Made by a program: the position numbers and the translations under genes. Of a stretch of 64,000 bases of DNA, positions 16,984 to 25,576 are shown piece by piece. Every line of letters starts with the position of its first letter. Position 1 is the first letter of the stretch. Source of the stretch: CAKSEI01 sp964403505 (GTDB taxonomy: Bacteria; Bacillota; Clostridia; Oscillospirales; CAG-272); NCBI GenBank assembly GCA_964403505.1, contig CAYOFP010000001.1, positions 124,001-188,000 on the forward strand. The letters run 5' to 3'. The notes below the pieces were generated by a model that was not told where the DNA came from, ran no database searches, and saw only the letters and a list, made by a program, of their open reading frames with translations.

Positions 16984-18507
16984 TTATTTCGACCCCCTTA
17001 TTTCAAATCTCACACGCAGAATTGCGGCAAATACGATGTACATCACCGCTCCGCAAACGAATGTGAGCGCACAAACGCCTATATTTTTATATATTCCCGC
17101 AGAGTACGGGTCGGTCCGCAGCATTTTATGGATGAGCATCATTACAGCATACATCACAAAGCCGCAAACTGCTTCTTTTATTATATTGATAATAAAATCG
17201 CGTGTAAAAATCCCCTTTATCCGGAATGCTGCAGAAACGCAAAGTACCACTGCGGCACATATCTGTCCGAGCGCGGCAGCACCTGCAACAAAATCAAGCC
17301 CCGCTCCAAACATACGTACCCCGACAGCACAGGTCACGGTCATGGCTGCAACACCGCATATCGATGCGAGCATGGGGAAAAACGTCTTTTTCTTTGAATA
17401 AAAGACACGGCTGAATATCTCTATCGCACCGTAAAACGGCATTGCAAAAGCGATGATACGCAAAGCAGACGCCGTATCTGCAGTATTCTGCGCAGTGAAT
17501 TCGCCTCGCATATAAAGGATCGCCGTTCCCTCTCCCGAAAGCACCGCAACGGCAAACATAAACGGGATAATAATAAACATCGCAGCGGAGGTACCCGTCC
17601 GCACAGTAAGGTTAAATTTTTCCTCGTCACCCTCGTCGGCAAGACGGGATAGGGTCGGGAAAACATAATTGCAAATACTGTAAACGAGGATACCGGCAAT
17701 CATGATATACGTCTGATTCGCATAGTTGAATGTTGCGACGCCATTGAAATACGAGGTGAAATGCTTGCCCACAAGTATCGTCATGGGCGCCAGCCACGAG
17801 CCTATCATAATAGGCGGTACCATCTTTATTGCCGCAATTAGCTCGGGATTTCTAAGATCGAGCAAAGCCTTAAATCTAAAGCCGTCTTTTACAAGCGGTA
17901 CAGCGAGTGTCAAAAACTGAATAAACCATGCCGCAACATAAGCGGTAGCCAGTCCGTAAACACCGAAAATATTATTTAAGAAAAGAAAATATACAATAAC
18001 TCCGGCGTTTGAAATAGACGATATCAGAGCAGGAAGGAAAAATCTTCCCTTTGACTGCATGACACCCACGAGTGTATACGCCATGCCGGTAAATATGATC
18101 ATAGGGAAAAGGATGCGCACGATATTCACAGCAAGCGCCGTATCCTCGAGCCCCGGAGTAACGATATTGATGATCGGCTCTGCAAACAGAATTCCGATAA
18201 AGGCGAGAATACCGGTCAAAAGCGATATCGCATTAAAAAATATACATGCGAATTCATCGGATTTTTCGGTATTGCCCTTAAAGCTGTTGTAGACCGGGAT
18301 AAAACAGCCTAAGATCGCCGCAGAAAACAGTATATCAAAAAAAGTAGACGGTACGGAAAGTGCGCCGGAAAATGCCTCCGCCACGGAGTTGCCTGCGCCG
18401 TACGCTGCGGCTAGCATCATCTCGCGGACGAGACCGAGCACTTTTGAGAGCACTGTCGCTCCCATCATAAATGCGACTGTTTTGATCGGTTTAGCTGTTT
18501 TTTTCAT
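16984..18507 (-). CDS. murJ: Lipid II flippase MurJ (MviN family)
   Basis: 507 residues, about 14 membrane segments. The MATE-like MurJ start is clear (AFMMGATVLSKVLGLVREMM, AYGAGNSVAEAFSGALSVPS), as is IPVYNSFKGNTEKSDEFACI. It moves lipid-linked peptidoglycan precursor, or a related polymer unit, across the membrane. The start lies 1 bp from the trmD stop and the stop 3 bp from the polymerase start. That position next to a Wzy_C protein leaves open a role in wall polymer export instead of lipid II. Confidence 0.88.
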   Translation of the reverse strand: MKKTAKPIKTVAFMMGATVLSKVLGLVREMMLAAAYGAGNSVAEAFSGALSVPSTFFDILFSAAILGCFIPVYNSFKGNTEKSDEFACIFFNAISLLTGILAFIGILFAEPIINIVTPGLEDTALAVNIVRILFPMIIFTGMAYTLVGVMQSKGRFFLPALISSISNAGVIVYFLFLNNIFGVYGLATAYVAAWFIQFLTLAVPLVKDGFRFKALLDLRNPELIAAIKMVPPIMIGSWLAPMTILVGKHFTSYFNGVATFNYANQTYIMIAGILVYSICNYVFPTLSRLADEGDEEKFNLTVRTGTSAAMFIIIPFMFAVAVLSGEGTAILYMRGEFTAQNTADTASALRIIAFAMPFYGAIEIFSRVFYSKKKTFFPMLASICGVAAMTVTCAVGVRMFGAGLDFVAGAAALGQICAAVVLCVSAAFRIKGIFTRDFIINIIKEAVCGFVMYAVMMLIHKMLRTDPYSAGIYKNIGVCALTFVCGAVMYIVFAAILRVRFEIRGSK

Positions 18508-18508
18508 A

Positions 18509-19180
18509 TCATAATAAGTCAGGACGGTTTTCCCGTGTCAGGGCAAGCGCCGCCTGTTTTCTCCACTTTTCTATTTCCTCATGATCTCCGCTGAAAAGCA
18601 CATCGGGTACTTTCAGCCCCATAAACTCTCTCGGACGGGTATATTGCGGTTCCTCGAGTATGCCGCAGTATATGCTCTCCTTTTCATAACATTCTTTTTC
18701 GGAAAGAACGCCGGGAACAAGACGCGATACTGCATCGACGATGATGCACGCAGGAAGCTCTCCTCCCGTCAGCACATAGTCGCCGATCGAGATCTCCTCA
18801 TCTACGATCAGATCGACGATGCGCCTGTCAATGCCCTCATAATGACCGCATAACAGTGCCACATTCTGCATTTTCGATAGGCGAAGAGCGTCTTTCTCAG
18901 TAAAAGGATGACCCTGCGGACTGACATAGATCAGATATGGCTTTTCCACCTCGCGCTTAAGCGCCTCATAGCAATCATATATCGGCTGAGGCGACATGAG
19001 CATACCCGGACCACCGCCATAGGGCGTATCGTCCACACGGCGATGCTTGTCCTGCGAATAGTCACGGATATTATGGGTGTGTATCTCTATTAACTTTTCT
19101 TCCCTCGCGCGGCCGATGATGCTTTCTCCAAGAGTAGCATCCACCATATCGGGAAAGAGAGTCAGAATATCAAATCTCAT
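18509..19180 (-). CDS. trmD: tRNA (guanine37-N1)-methyltransferase
   Basis: The start at 19180 (MRFDILTLFPDMVDATLGES) has GAGGGA 7 nt upstream; a longer frame would overlap rimM further. It has 223 residues. SPOUT knot motifs are clear: DDTPYGGGPGMLM, LLCGHYEGIDRRI and SIGDYVLTGGELPA. It methylates N1 of G37 in tRNAs with G36, preventing +1 frameshifts. It overlaps rimM by 11 bp, the conserved rimM-trmD order. Confidence 0.96.
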   Translation of the reverse strand: MRFDILTLFPDMVDATLGESIIGRAREEKLIEIHTHNIRDYSQDKHRRVDDTPYGGGPGMLMSPQPIYDCYEALKREVEKPYLIYVSPQGHPFTEKDALRLSKMQNVALLCGHYEGIDRRIVDLIVDEEISIGDYVLTGGELPACIIVDAVSRLVPGVLSEKECYEKESIYCGILEEPQYTRPREFMGLKVPDVLFSGDHEEIEKWRKQAALALTRENRPDLL

Positions 19181-19682
19181 CGAAAAGTCCCTCAGGCGGC
19201 ATGACATAAACAGCCTCGCCGGGTACTGCCCGTGCGATAAACTCCTTTATCGCCGGCATAAGACTGATCTTACCGTCAGGCGTTTTTATTTCATAATACT
19301 GCGACGCCACTCCGTCGCTCACATCGGCGATCGTGCCGTAGACCCTTCCTGTTTCCGCATCGACTGCATTAAGGCCGATAATATCGGCGCAAAGCACCCT
19401 GTCGTCCGGCAGCTTTATCATACTGCGCTCGACATAAAGCGTGGAATTTTTCATCTCCTGCGCCTCCTCGCGGTTTTCTATCCCCTCGAGGTGCAAAAGC
19501 ACGTCGCCCTTGTATTTCGAGCATTTTGTAATACGATATTTTATATAATTATTGCCACGGAGAATATACAGACAGTCAAAATCGGAAAAAACCGAGATAT
19601 CGTCACACCAAGCCTGTGCTGTCATATCTCCGCGCACGCCGTGCGTATTTACAATTTTTCCGGTTTCAAGATAATCTGCCAT
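19170..19682 (-). CDS. rimM: Ribosome maturation factor RimM
   Basis: 170 residues. The N-terminal RimM motif is GKIVNTHGVRGDM, and the C-terminal PRC-barrel domain contains RVYGTIADVSDGVASQYYEI and MPAIKEFIARAVPGEAVYVM. RimM binds S19 and aids 30S maturation. GAGGATATAA precedes the ATG. It is first gene of the operon leading to murJ and DUF4330; the usual rpsP and KH-domain genes are not adjacent, since tyrS lies upstream. Confidence 0.93.
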   Translation of the reverse strand: MADYLETGKIVNTHGVRGDMTAQAWCDDISVFSDFDCLYILRGNNYIKYRITKCSKYKGDVLLHLEGIENREEAQEMKNSTLYVERSMIKLPDDRVLCADIIGLNAVDAETGRVYGTIADVSDGVASQYYEIKTPDGKISLMPAIKEFIARAVPGEAVYVMPPEGLFDEI

Positions 19683-19771
19683 TTATATCCTCATTGACAA
19701 TACATTATAACATAAATCACTCAGATTTGCAATATAAAGCAAAAAACTCATCATCTGATATACCGGAATGC

Positions 19772-19813
19772 GAAATGCACCTCAAAAACCAAACACTTTT
19801 TGAGGTGCATTTC
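19772..19813 (-). terminator. Strong terminator of tyrS
   Basis: GAAATGCACCTCAAAAA (19772-19788) pairs perfectly with TTTTTGAGGTGCATTTC (19797-19813). It lies 9 bp past the tyrS stop and separates tyrS from rimM. Confidence 0.85.
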
Positions 19814-19821
19814 AGTTATTA

Positions 19822-21039
19822 TTATAAAACTATTTTCATAAACGCTTTCTTTCCCCGTTTGAGGAGCAGACCGCCTGCGATGTCATCGGGCGTATATTCC
19901 TTGTACAGGTCCGTCACCTTTTCGCCGTTTACCGAGACGCCGCCCTGTTCGAGCGCACGCCTTGCCTCACTGCGTGAGGGGACAAGTCCGCAAAGAACGA
20001 GAAGAGATATAATATCGATCTTACCGTCCCCCAAGGCTTCGGGTACGAGCTTGTATTCAGGTGCATTATCTCCGCCGCCTGCGCCGAAAAGGGAGCGTGC
20101 GGCGCTCTGCGCCTTCTGTGCCTCTTCCTCGCCGTGAACCATTTTTGTCAGCTCATATGCAAGGATCTCTTTTGCTTCGTTGAGCTTTCCGCCCTCCCAT
20201 TTGTCCATCTCGTCTATCTGCTCGAGGGGCAGGAAAGTCAGCATACGGATACATTTAAGCACATCGGTATCCGCTACATTTCTCCAGTACTGATAGAAGT
20301 CATACGGCGTTGTCTTATTCGCATCAAGCCATACGGCGTTGCCTGCCGTCTTGCCCATTTTCTTACCCTGCGAGTCGGTGAGCAGGGTGATAGTCATGGC
20401 GTAAGCATCCTTACCTAACTTACGGCGGATCAGTTCTGTTCCGCCGAGCATGTTCGACCACTGGTCATCGCCGCCGAACTGCATATTACATCCGTAATTC
20501 TGATATAGGTGATAGAAGTCATATGACTGCATTATCATATAGTTGAATTCAAGGAAGGAAAGCCCCTTCTCCATTCTCTGCTTATAGCACTCAGCTGAGA
20601 GCATTTTATTTACCGAAAAACATGCGCCCACATCACGCAAAAGCTCGACATAATTTAGGCCGAGCAACCAATCGGCGTTATTTATCATCATCGCTTTGCC
20701 CTCGCCGAATTCGATAAAGCGCTCCATCTGGCGCTTAAAGCAGTCGGCGTTATGTGCGATATCCTCTTTCGTAAGCATTTTACGCATATCGGTACGTCCC
20801 GACGGGTCGCCGATCATCGTCGTTCCTCCGCCGATCAGCGCTATGGGGCGGTTACCCGCCATTTGCAGGCGCTTCATCAGAGTGAGCGCCATAAAGTGAC
20901 CTGCGGTAAGGCTGTCCGCCGTGCAGTCAAAGCCTATGTAAAACGTCGCTTTTCCTTCGTTTATCAGTTCTTTTATCTCATCTTCATCCGTCACCTGAGC
21001 GATTAAGCCACGGGCAACGAGCTCGTCATATATCTTCAT
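19822..21039 (-). CDS. tyrS: Tyrosyl-tRNA synthetase
   Basis: 405 residues. Class I motifs: TAGHFMALTLMKRLQ (HIGH region), FYIGFDCTADSLTAGH, YNFMQSYDF-like segment MIMQSYDFYHLYQNY, GGDDQWSNM, and the second signature GKKMGKTAGNAVW, a KMSKS variant. A C-terminal S4 RNA-binding domain contains LVPSRSEARRALEQGGVSVN. It charges tRNA-Tyr in the cytoplasm. AAAGGATGATAAT precedes the ATG. A consensus promoter is visible at 21070-21098 and no T-box leader is seen, unlike many Firmicutes synthetase genes. Confidence 0.96.
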   Translation of the reverse strand: MKIYDELVARGLIAQVTDEDEIKELINEGKATFYIGFDCTADSLTAGHFMALTLMKRLQMAGNRPIALIGGGTTMIGDPSGRTDMRKMLTKEDIAHNADCFKRQMERFIEFGEGKAMMINNADWLLGLNYVELLRDVGACFSVNKMLSAECYKQRMEKGLSFLEFNYMIMQSYDFYHLYQNYGCNMQFGGDDQWSNMLGGTELIRRKLGKDAYAMTITLLTDSQGKKMGKTAGNAVWLDANKTTPYDFYQYWRNVADTDVLKCIRMLTFLPLEQIDEMDKWEGGKLNEAKEILAYELTKMVHGEEEAQKAQSAARSLFGAGGGDNAPEYKLVPEALGDGKIDIISLLVLCGLVPSRSEARRALEQGGVSVNGEKVTDLYKEYTPDDIAGGLLLKRGKKAFMKIVL

Positions 21040-21069
21040 ATTATCATCCTTTGCCTTTCTTTGCTTTTT

Positions 21070-21098
21070 ATTATATCAATGAAGTTAGATTTTGTCAA
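21070..21098 (-). promoter_or_regulatory. Promoter of tyrS
   Basis: Minus strand TTGACA (21098-21093), 17-bp spacer, TATAAT (21075-21070). It is a perfect consensus, 31 bp from the tyrS ATG, so the leader is too short for a T-box. Confidence 0.85.
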
Positions 21099-21105
21099 CG
21101 CAATA

Positions 21106-21134
21106 TTGAAATAACGGGTAAATTATAGTATAAT
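21106..21134 (+). promoter_or_regulatory. Promoter of trkH-trkA
   Basis: TTGAAA (21106-21111), 17-bp spacer, TATAAT (21129-21134), 34 bp before the trkH start. It is divergent from the tyrS promoter, with only 7 bp between the two -35 boxes. Confidence 0.8.
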
Positions 21135-21167
21135 ACTATTTATAAAATATAGAAATGGAGGAGCAAA

Positions 21168-22517
21168 ATGCGAAAGGCCTTGTCGCCGACGCTTATCATA
21201 TCGTTTGGCTTTATTGCTATCATACTTATCGGCGCTCTGCTCCTCATGACACCCATGGCATCCCGGGACGGCATAGGCGCAAAGCCGCTGGACGCACTTT
21301 TCACCGCAACCTCTGCGACTTGCGTCACGGGTCTTGTATCAGTTGATACAGGCTCGTTTTACAGCACATTCGGTCAATGTGTGATACTTTTTCTCATTCA
21401 GATCGGCGGACTCGGCTTTATGTCCATGGCGGTACTGCTCTCGATCATCGTGCGCCGAACGATCTCACCGAAAGAACGTGTGCTCATCGCAGAATCATAC
21501 GGTCTCGACACCGGTGCAGGCACGGTACGCCTCATGCGGAAGATACTGCGCGGCACTTTCCTTTTTGAGGGAACAGGTGCGCTCCTGCTGACGCTGCGGT
21601 TTATTTTCGCATACGGAAACGGAATTAAAGAAGCGCTATATAAAGGCGTTTTCCTTTCGGTCTCCGCTTTCTGTAATGCAGGCTTTGACCCGCTCGGGAC
21701 AAAGGAATCACCATTCTGCTCGATCGTGCAGTTTGCAGGCGACGCCACGGTAATAATAACTCTGTCACTGCTCATTATCATAGGCGGTATCGGATTTGTC
21801 GTATGGGATGATATCTTATCCGCCGTCCGAACAAAAAAGCGCCTCGGTGTGTATTCAAAATTCATATTACTCCTGACACTCTTCCTGCTCGTCTCAGGTG
21901 CTGTCGTATTTACCGCATATGAGTGGGATAACCCCGATACCCTCGGCAACTTCAATACATCCGGCAAGATACTGAATGCATTTTTCCACTCGGTCACCCT
22001 CCGAACGGCAGGATTCAATACCCTTGACACGGCGGCATTTCACGAGGGAAGCACGTTTTTGTCAATCATATATATGCTCATCGGCGGAGCCTCCGGCTCG
22101 ACCGCAGGCGGTCTGAAGGTGGGAACAGTCGGCGTCATCATAGCGACGGCGGTATGCGGCGCGGCGGGACGGACACGGGTGAGCATTTTCAAGCGCAAGA
22201 TCGCAAAGGATGTGATACTCCGTGCGCTATCGGTAACGGTGATAGGACTCATCCTCGTTTTTACCGCAGGACTTGTCATAAACGCAGCAGACGGCGTACC
22301 CGTCTTACAGGCGATGTATGAATCCGCCTCGGCCTATGCCACAGTCGGTATCTCGATGTGCGGCACACCCACGCTCGGGACGGTATCTCATATTCTGCTC
22401 ATGATGCTCATGTATTTCGGCAGAGTCGGCATACTGACGGTCACGTTTGCGATAACCGTCAAAATGCGTGACGATTCACTGATAGACTACCCGAATGTTA
22501 ATATACCGATAGGATGA
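21168..22517 (+). CDS. TrkH/KtrB family potassium uptake channel subunit
   Basis: 449 residues with four M1-pore-M2 units. Selectivity-filter-like loops are visible: TATSATCVTGLVSVDTGSF, VSAFCNAGFDPLG, VTLRTAGFNTLD and ASAYATVGISMC; each has the single glycine typical of the Trk/Ktr/HKT superfamily. The glycine-rich gating loop GGASGSTAGGLKVGT is present between units 3 and 4. GGAGGAGCAAA precedes the ATG. The cytoplasmic RCK partner follows 6 bp downstream. Length and partner fit KtrB more than TrkH; the symbol is left open. Confidence 0.93.
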   Translation: MRKALSPTLIISFGFIAIILIGALLLMTPMASRDGIGAKPLDALFTATSATCVTGLVSVDTGSFYSTFGQCVILFLIQIGGLGFMSMAVLLSIIVRRTISPKERVLIAESYGLDTGAGTVRLMRKILRGTFLFEGTGALLLTLRFIFAYGNGIKEALYKGVFLSVSAFCNAGFDPLGTKESPFCSIVQFAGDATVIITLSLLIIIGGIGFVVWDDILSAVRTKKRLGVYSKFILLLTLFLLVSGAVVFTAYEWDNPDTLGNFNTSGKILNAFFHSVTLRTAGFNTLDTAAFHEGSTFLSIIYMLIGGASGSTAGGLKVGTVGVIIATAVCGAAGRTRVSIFKRKIAKDVILRALSVTVIGLILVFTAGLVINAADGVPVLQAMYESASAYATVGISMCGTPTLGTVSHILLMMLMYFGRVGILTVTFAITVKMRDDSLIDYPNVNIPIG

Positions 22518-22523
22518 AGATAA

Positions 22524-23168
22524 ATGAAAAGCTTTTGTATTTTAGGAATGAACCGCTTCGGAAAAGCAATCGCAGCGACGCTCGCTGAGGCAAAAAAACA
22601 GGTAATGATAATGGATGATGACACAGCCGCCGTATCCGAGCTGGCAGACTATGTGACGTCATCTGTCATAGGCGATACCAAAAACGAACAGGCGCTCCGT
22701 GCGGCAGGAGTCGCAGACTATGACTGCTGCGTCGTCTGCAATGCGGGCGAGATAGAAGACAGCATCCTCATCACCCTGCTCTTAAAGGATCTCGGCGCAA
22801 GGTATGTCGTCGCCCGAGCGCAATCCGAGATGCACATGCGCATACTCAAAAAGGTAGGCGCAGATAAGGTCGTTTACCCCGAGAGAGATATGGGCGAGCG
22901 CCTCGCACACCTGCTCTCAAAAAGCAACGTCACAAACTACCTCGAGGTATCGGACGATATCTCCCTCGTTGAGATGCAGGTACCGGAAAAATGGGTCGGA
23001 CGGAATCTCGTCGAGCTCGAGATACGAAATAAATACAATGTTAACGTCATCGCGATCGCCGCAAACGGCAAAAAGCCTGACTTTTCCCCCAATCCGAAAG
23101 CGCCGTTATCGGCAGATTCCATAATAACAATTGTCGGAAATAAGAAAAATGTTGACAAACTGCTGTAA
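22524..23168 (+). CDS. TrkA/KtrA family potassium uptake regulatory subunit
   Basis: 214 residues: RCK_N Rossmann domain (FCILGMNRFGKAIAATLAEA; the acidic MDDD end of beta 2; YVTSSVIGDTKNEQALRAAG) followed by RCK_C (VPEKWVGRNLVELEIRNKYN). Such rings bind nucleotides and c-di-AMP in Firmicutes and gate the KtrB-like channel. It forms an operon with the preceding channel gene. Confidence 0.93.
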   Translation: MKSFCILGMNRFGKAIAATLAEAKKQVMIMDDDTAAVSELADYVTSSVIGDTKNEQALRAAGVADYDCCVVCNAGEIEDSILITLLLKDLGARYVVARAQSEMHMRILKKVGADKVVYPERDMGERLAHLLSKSNVTNYLEVSDDISLVEMQVPEKWVGRNLVELEIRNKYNVNVIAIAANGKKPDFSPNPKAPLSADSIITIVGNKKNVDKLL

Positions 23169-23185
23169 TGTTTACAAATAATTAA

Positions 23186-23214
23186 TTGTATTCACTGCGT
23201 ATTTCCATTATAAT
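23186..23214 (+). promoter_or_regulatory. Promoter of yajC
   Basis: TTGTAT (23186-23191), 17-bp spacer, TATAAT (23209-23214), 48 bp before the yajC ATG. Confidence 0.7.
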
Positions 23215-23262
23215 TATAGCAATCAACATTTATAAACACAATCAACATTCGGAGGATAACAA

Positions 23263-23661
23263 ATGAATATTTTTGCACTTGAAGCAGAAGCTGCTGCTAC
23301 GGGAGGAGGTTCATCCTTTATCAGCATAGGCATGATACTTGTCATGGTCGTCCTGATGTACTTCATTCTCATCAGACCTCAGAAAAAGCAGGAAAAAGAA
23401 GCCAACGAGATGAAAAACAATCTCGAGGTAGGCGATGAGGTAACGACGATCGGCGGTATCATAGGCGAGATCGTAAGCATTAAGGGCGAAACGATAACGA
23501 TAGAGACGAGTAAAGCACATACAAAAATTCGTTTTCTTAAAGATGCCGTCAAGAGGGTAGACGTCAAGGCAAACGGTGAAATACCGGGAGAAAAAGCACC
23601 TGCCAAGAAGTCGAATCTTATCAAAGCTGAAAAAGAAAAAGACAACACAAATAACGACTGA
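23263..23661 (+). CDS. yajC: Preprotein translocase accessory subunit YajC
   Basis: 132 residues. It has one membrane helix (about 21-38, IGMILVMVVLMYFILIRPQK) followed by the YajC signature RPQKKQEKEANEMKNNLEVG and DEVTTIGGIIGEIVSIKGET, then a basic, low-complexity tail. YajC associates with SecDF-SecYEG. GGAGGATAACAA precedes the ATG. A terminator follows and secD/secF are not adjacent. Confidence 0.93.
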   Translation: MNIFALEAEAAATGGGSSFISIGMILVMVVLMYFILIRPQKKQEKEANEMKNNLEVGDEVTTIGGIIGEIVSIKGETITIETSKAHTKIRFLKDAVKRVDVKANGEIPGEKAPAKKSNLIKAEKEKDNTNND

Positions 23662-23681
23662 TTTGTCATAAAAAAAACACT

Positions 23682-23727
23682 CCCCGAATAAGTATGCTAC
23701 AAAAGCTACTTATTCGGGGGTATTTTT
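23682..23727 (+). terminator. Terminator hairpin that contains the SD of the next gene
   Basis: CCCCGAATAAGTA (from 23682) pairs with TACTTATTCGGGG (to 23719), loop about 12 nt, followed by GTATTTTT. The 3' arm carries the only G-rich sequence (GGGGG) correctly spaced from the ATG at 23728, so the ribosome binding site of the next gene is inside the hairpin. Confidence 0.75.
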
Positions 23728-24138
23728 ATGGTAAAAAAATATGCCGTATCAACGGCGACAGGTATCATCACTACGCTTGCGCTATGTGCGCTTTTTGCAG
23801 TCATAGCTTCACGTTCGCCCGACCCGGCAAGGCTATATCGGCCGCTCGGATATGCGGCGTATTTATGCGGATGTGCATCCTGCGCGATTGCTGCTGCTAA
23901 GATCATAGACAATAATGCGCTGATAGGCACAACGTTATCATGCGGAATATACACATTATTCACCGCAACCCTTTCTCTGCTATTCAGAGATCAGAATACC
24001 GCTCCTTTTCTCACGAGCCTTATATTTTACCTCGCAGGAATGATAATCGCACTCATAATCGGTCTTATCTTTGAAAAGAGAGGTGCTTCCCCTGCTAGAA
24101 GCAGAAAAAATATGATGAAAAGAATGAAAAAGAGATAA
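23728..24138 (+). CDS. TIGR04086 family four-helix membrane protein
   Basis: 136 residues. Four hydrophobic segments (GIITTLALCALFAVIAS, LGYAAYLCGCASCAIAAAKI, ALIGTTLSCGIYTLFTATLS and FLTSLIFYLAGMIIALIIGL) and a strongly basic tail ending KNMMKRMKKR. This topology downstream of yajC matches the TIGR04086 (YrzE-like) family of Clostridia; the function is unknown. The start codon is 8 bp from a terminator hairpin that hides its SD. Confidence 0.75.
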   Translation: MVKKYAVSTATGIITTLALCALFAVIASRSPDPARLYRPLGYAAYLCGCASCAIAAAKIIDNNALIGTTLSCGIYTLFTATLSLLFRDQNTAPFLTSLIFYLAGMIIALIIGLIFEKRGASPARSRKNMMKRMKKR

Positions 24139-24168
24139 ACAAAATTAAATATAATAAATAAAAAACAA

Positions 24169-24200
24169 AAAAGAGAGTCCCTAACGAACTCTCTCTTTTT
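24169..24200. terminator. Bidirectional terminator
   Basis: AAGAGAGT and ACTCTCTT pair around about 9 nt, with A and T runs on the two sides. It serves the + strand gene ending at 24138 and the minus strand gene ending at 24219. Confidence 0.75.
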
Positions 24201-24218
24201 AGTTTTAATTGATCTAAA

Positions 24219-25355
24219 TTAGCCAGCTGCGTACAGGTTGAGGAGTGCCTTTGCAACAGTAGCATAATCCGGACGGTCTTCGTGACCGAAATCAGGATCG
24301 TTTGCAAGGATCTCAACTGCAACATCGTGTGCACTTGCACTGCCTGCTGTACCAAGAACCTTTTCGCCGTCAACTACAACATAAGGTGTAGCGGTGAATG
24401 TTCTCGAGTAGTTTGTAGCCTTAATGTTAGCAAGAACAGCAGAGTATGTTGTGCATGCCTCATCAAGGTAAAGCATTGCAGGAACGTCGAGTGACTTATC
24501 AGAATCAGCTGCTGTGATGATCATACCAGCGCCTTCAACGACCTGATCGTTTGCTGTGATCTCAGCTACGAATCTCAGACCCTGAGGATTAGTATATCTT
24601 ACAGATGTACCAGCAACCTTAACTTCTGCAGGAACTACCGGAGGCTCTACCTCAGCCTTGAACTCATACTTATCCCAGTAGCCAACACCGTGTCTCTTAC
24701 CCTTTGCAGTCATCGGAAGCTCGGTGTTAACCGTGAAGTTACCTGTACTATAGTTTATAGGATGAACATGAATAGAAGCTTCTTCGCCATCCTCAGGATT
24801 TACGATATTGAACTCGGCGATAAGGAGCGAACCGTCCTCTTCGAGGTAATCAGCCATATCTACATCATAGTCGTAGCATATGTCATCTTCATATGCCATA
24901 TCAAGAACATCGGTATTGAGAGAGAACGGAAGGACTGTATCTTTTGAATGCCAACATACCATGATGTTTATTGTGTTCTCGTCTAGATACTCGTAATCTG
25001 CTTGCTTCTGATAACGAACTCTTTTTACATTCGTAATTTTTGACTCGATAGGCCACTCCGCTTCAAAAACTGCGAGGTAGTTGTAGAGGGGCTGAACGCA
25101 GCAGTCTCCGGCATCACCTTCAACAGGCTTAACGTTACTAAGTGTAATCTCAAGCCAGCTACCGATTATACCCAATTCTGATTCATCATAAAAATAAACT
25201 TTTACATTCGATGTTCCGTCTCCATTATCAGCAACAACGATCTTTGTGGAAGCGTCATACTTTACATCATCAGCAGCAGAAGATGTTACAGCAAGAGCAC
25301 AGAACATTGTCATTGTCATAATTACAGCAAGTGCAAGTGCGACAATTTTCTTCAT
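24219..25355 (-). CDS. Secreted protein, unknown function, two-domain
   Basis: The start at 25355 (MKKIVALALAVIMTMTMFCA) follows AAAGGAG with 10-nt spacing; a TTG three codons earlier is less likely. 378 residues with a signal peptide ending near SSAADD. The first 220 residues are beta-rich and contain strands such as VKVYFYDESELGIIGSWLEI and LLIAEFNIVNPEDGEEASIH, loosely like a cohesin or carbohydrate-binding sandwich. The C-terminal about 130 residues have the clostridial pattern GTSVRYTNPQGLRFVAEI...AGMIITAADS, seen at the end of many secreted proteins of this group and of unknown role. There is no SLH or sortase signal. It is monocistronic. Confidence 0.6.
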   Translation of the reverse strand: MKKIVALALAVIMTMTMFCALAVTSSAADDVKYDASTKIVVADNGDGTSNVKVYFYDESELGIIGSWLEITLSNVKPVEGDAGDCCVQPLYNYLAVFEAEWPIESKITNVKRVRYQKQADYEYLDENTINIMVCWHSKDTVLPFSLNTDVLDMAYEDDICYDYDVDMADYLEEDGSLLIAEFNIVNPEDGEEASIHVHPINYSTGNFTVNTELPMTAKGKRHGVGYWDKYEFKAEVEPPVVPAEVKVAGTSVRYTNPQGLRFVAEITANDQVVEGAGMIITAADSDKSLDVPAMLYLDEACTTYSAVLANIKATNYSRTFTATPYVVVDGEKVLGTAGSASAHDVAVEILANDPDFGHEDRPDYATVAKALLNLYAAG

Positions 25356-25535
25356 AATAATCAATCTCCTTTTATAAATTTTTAAGTAATTTTATCCAAA
25401 TCGTATTAACCGTCCCTAACTCAGTTATACTCATTGCGATACAAAATTTACGGATAGGTATATAGTACCCATACACATATTAGAATTATATAACAATTTT
25501 TTCAAAAAATCAATATATATATTTAATTTTTACCG

Positions 25536-25570
25536 ATTTGCACAAAATAATATTAATATTTTGTGCAAAT
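25536..25570. terminator. Perfect 14-bp hairpin after the FNT gene
   Basis: ATTTGCACAAAATA (25536-25549) pairs with TATTTTGTGCAAAT (25557-25570), 7-nt loop, just past the stop at 25577. The minus strand continues CGGTAAAAATTAAAT. The rest of 25365-25535 is AT-rich leader of the secreted-protein gene without other clear sites. Confidence 0.65.
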
Positions 25571-25576
25571 TTGCCA

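Noticed and set aside
20000..21170. T-box leader expected for tyrS
   Set aside because: The consensus promoter lies only 31 bp before the start codon, leaving no room for a T-box.
21398..22030. 210-residue minus-strand frame inside the potassium channel gene
   Set aside because: The plus strand encodes a clear TrkH/KtrB protein; the reverse frame is arginine- and serine-rich with no motif.
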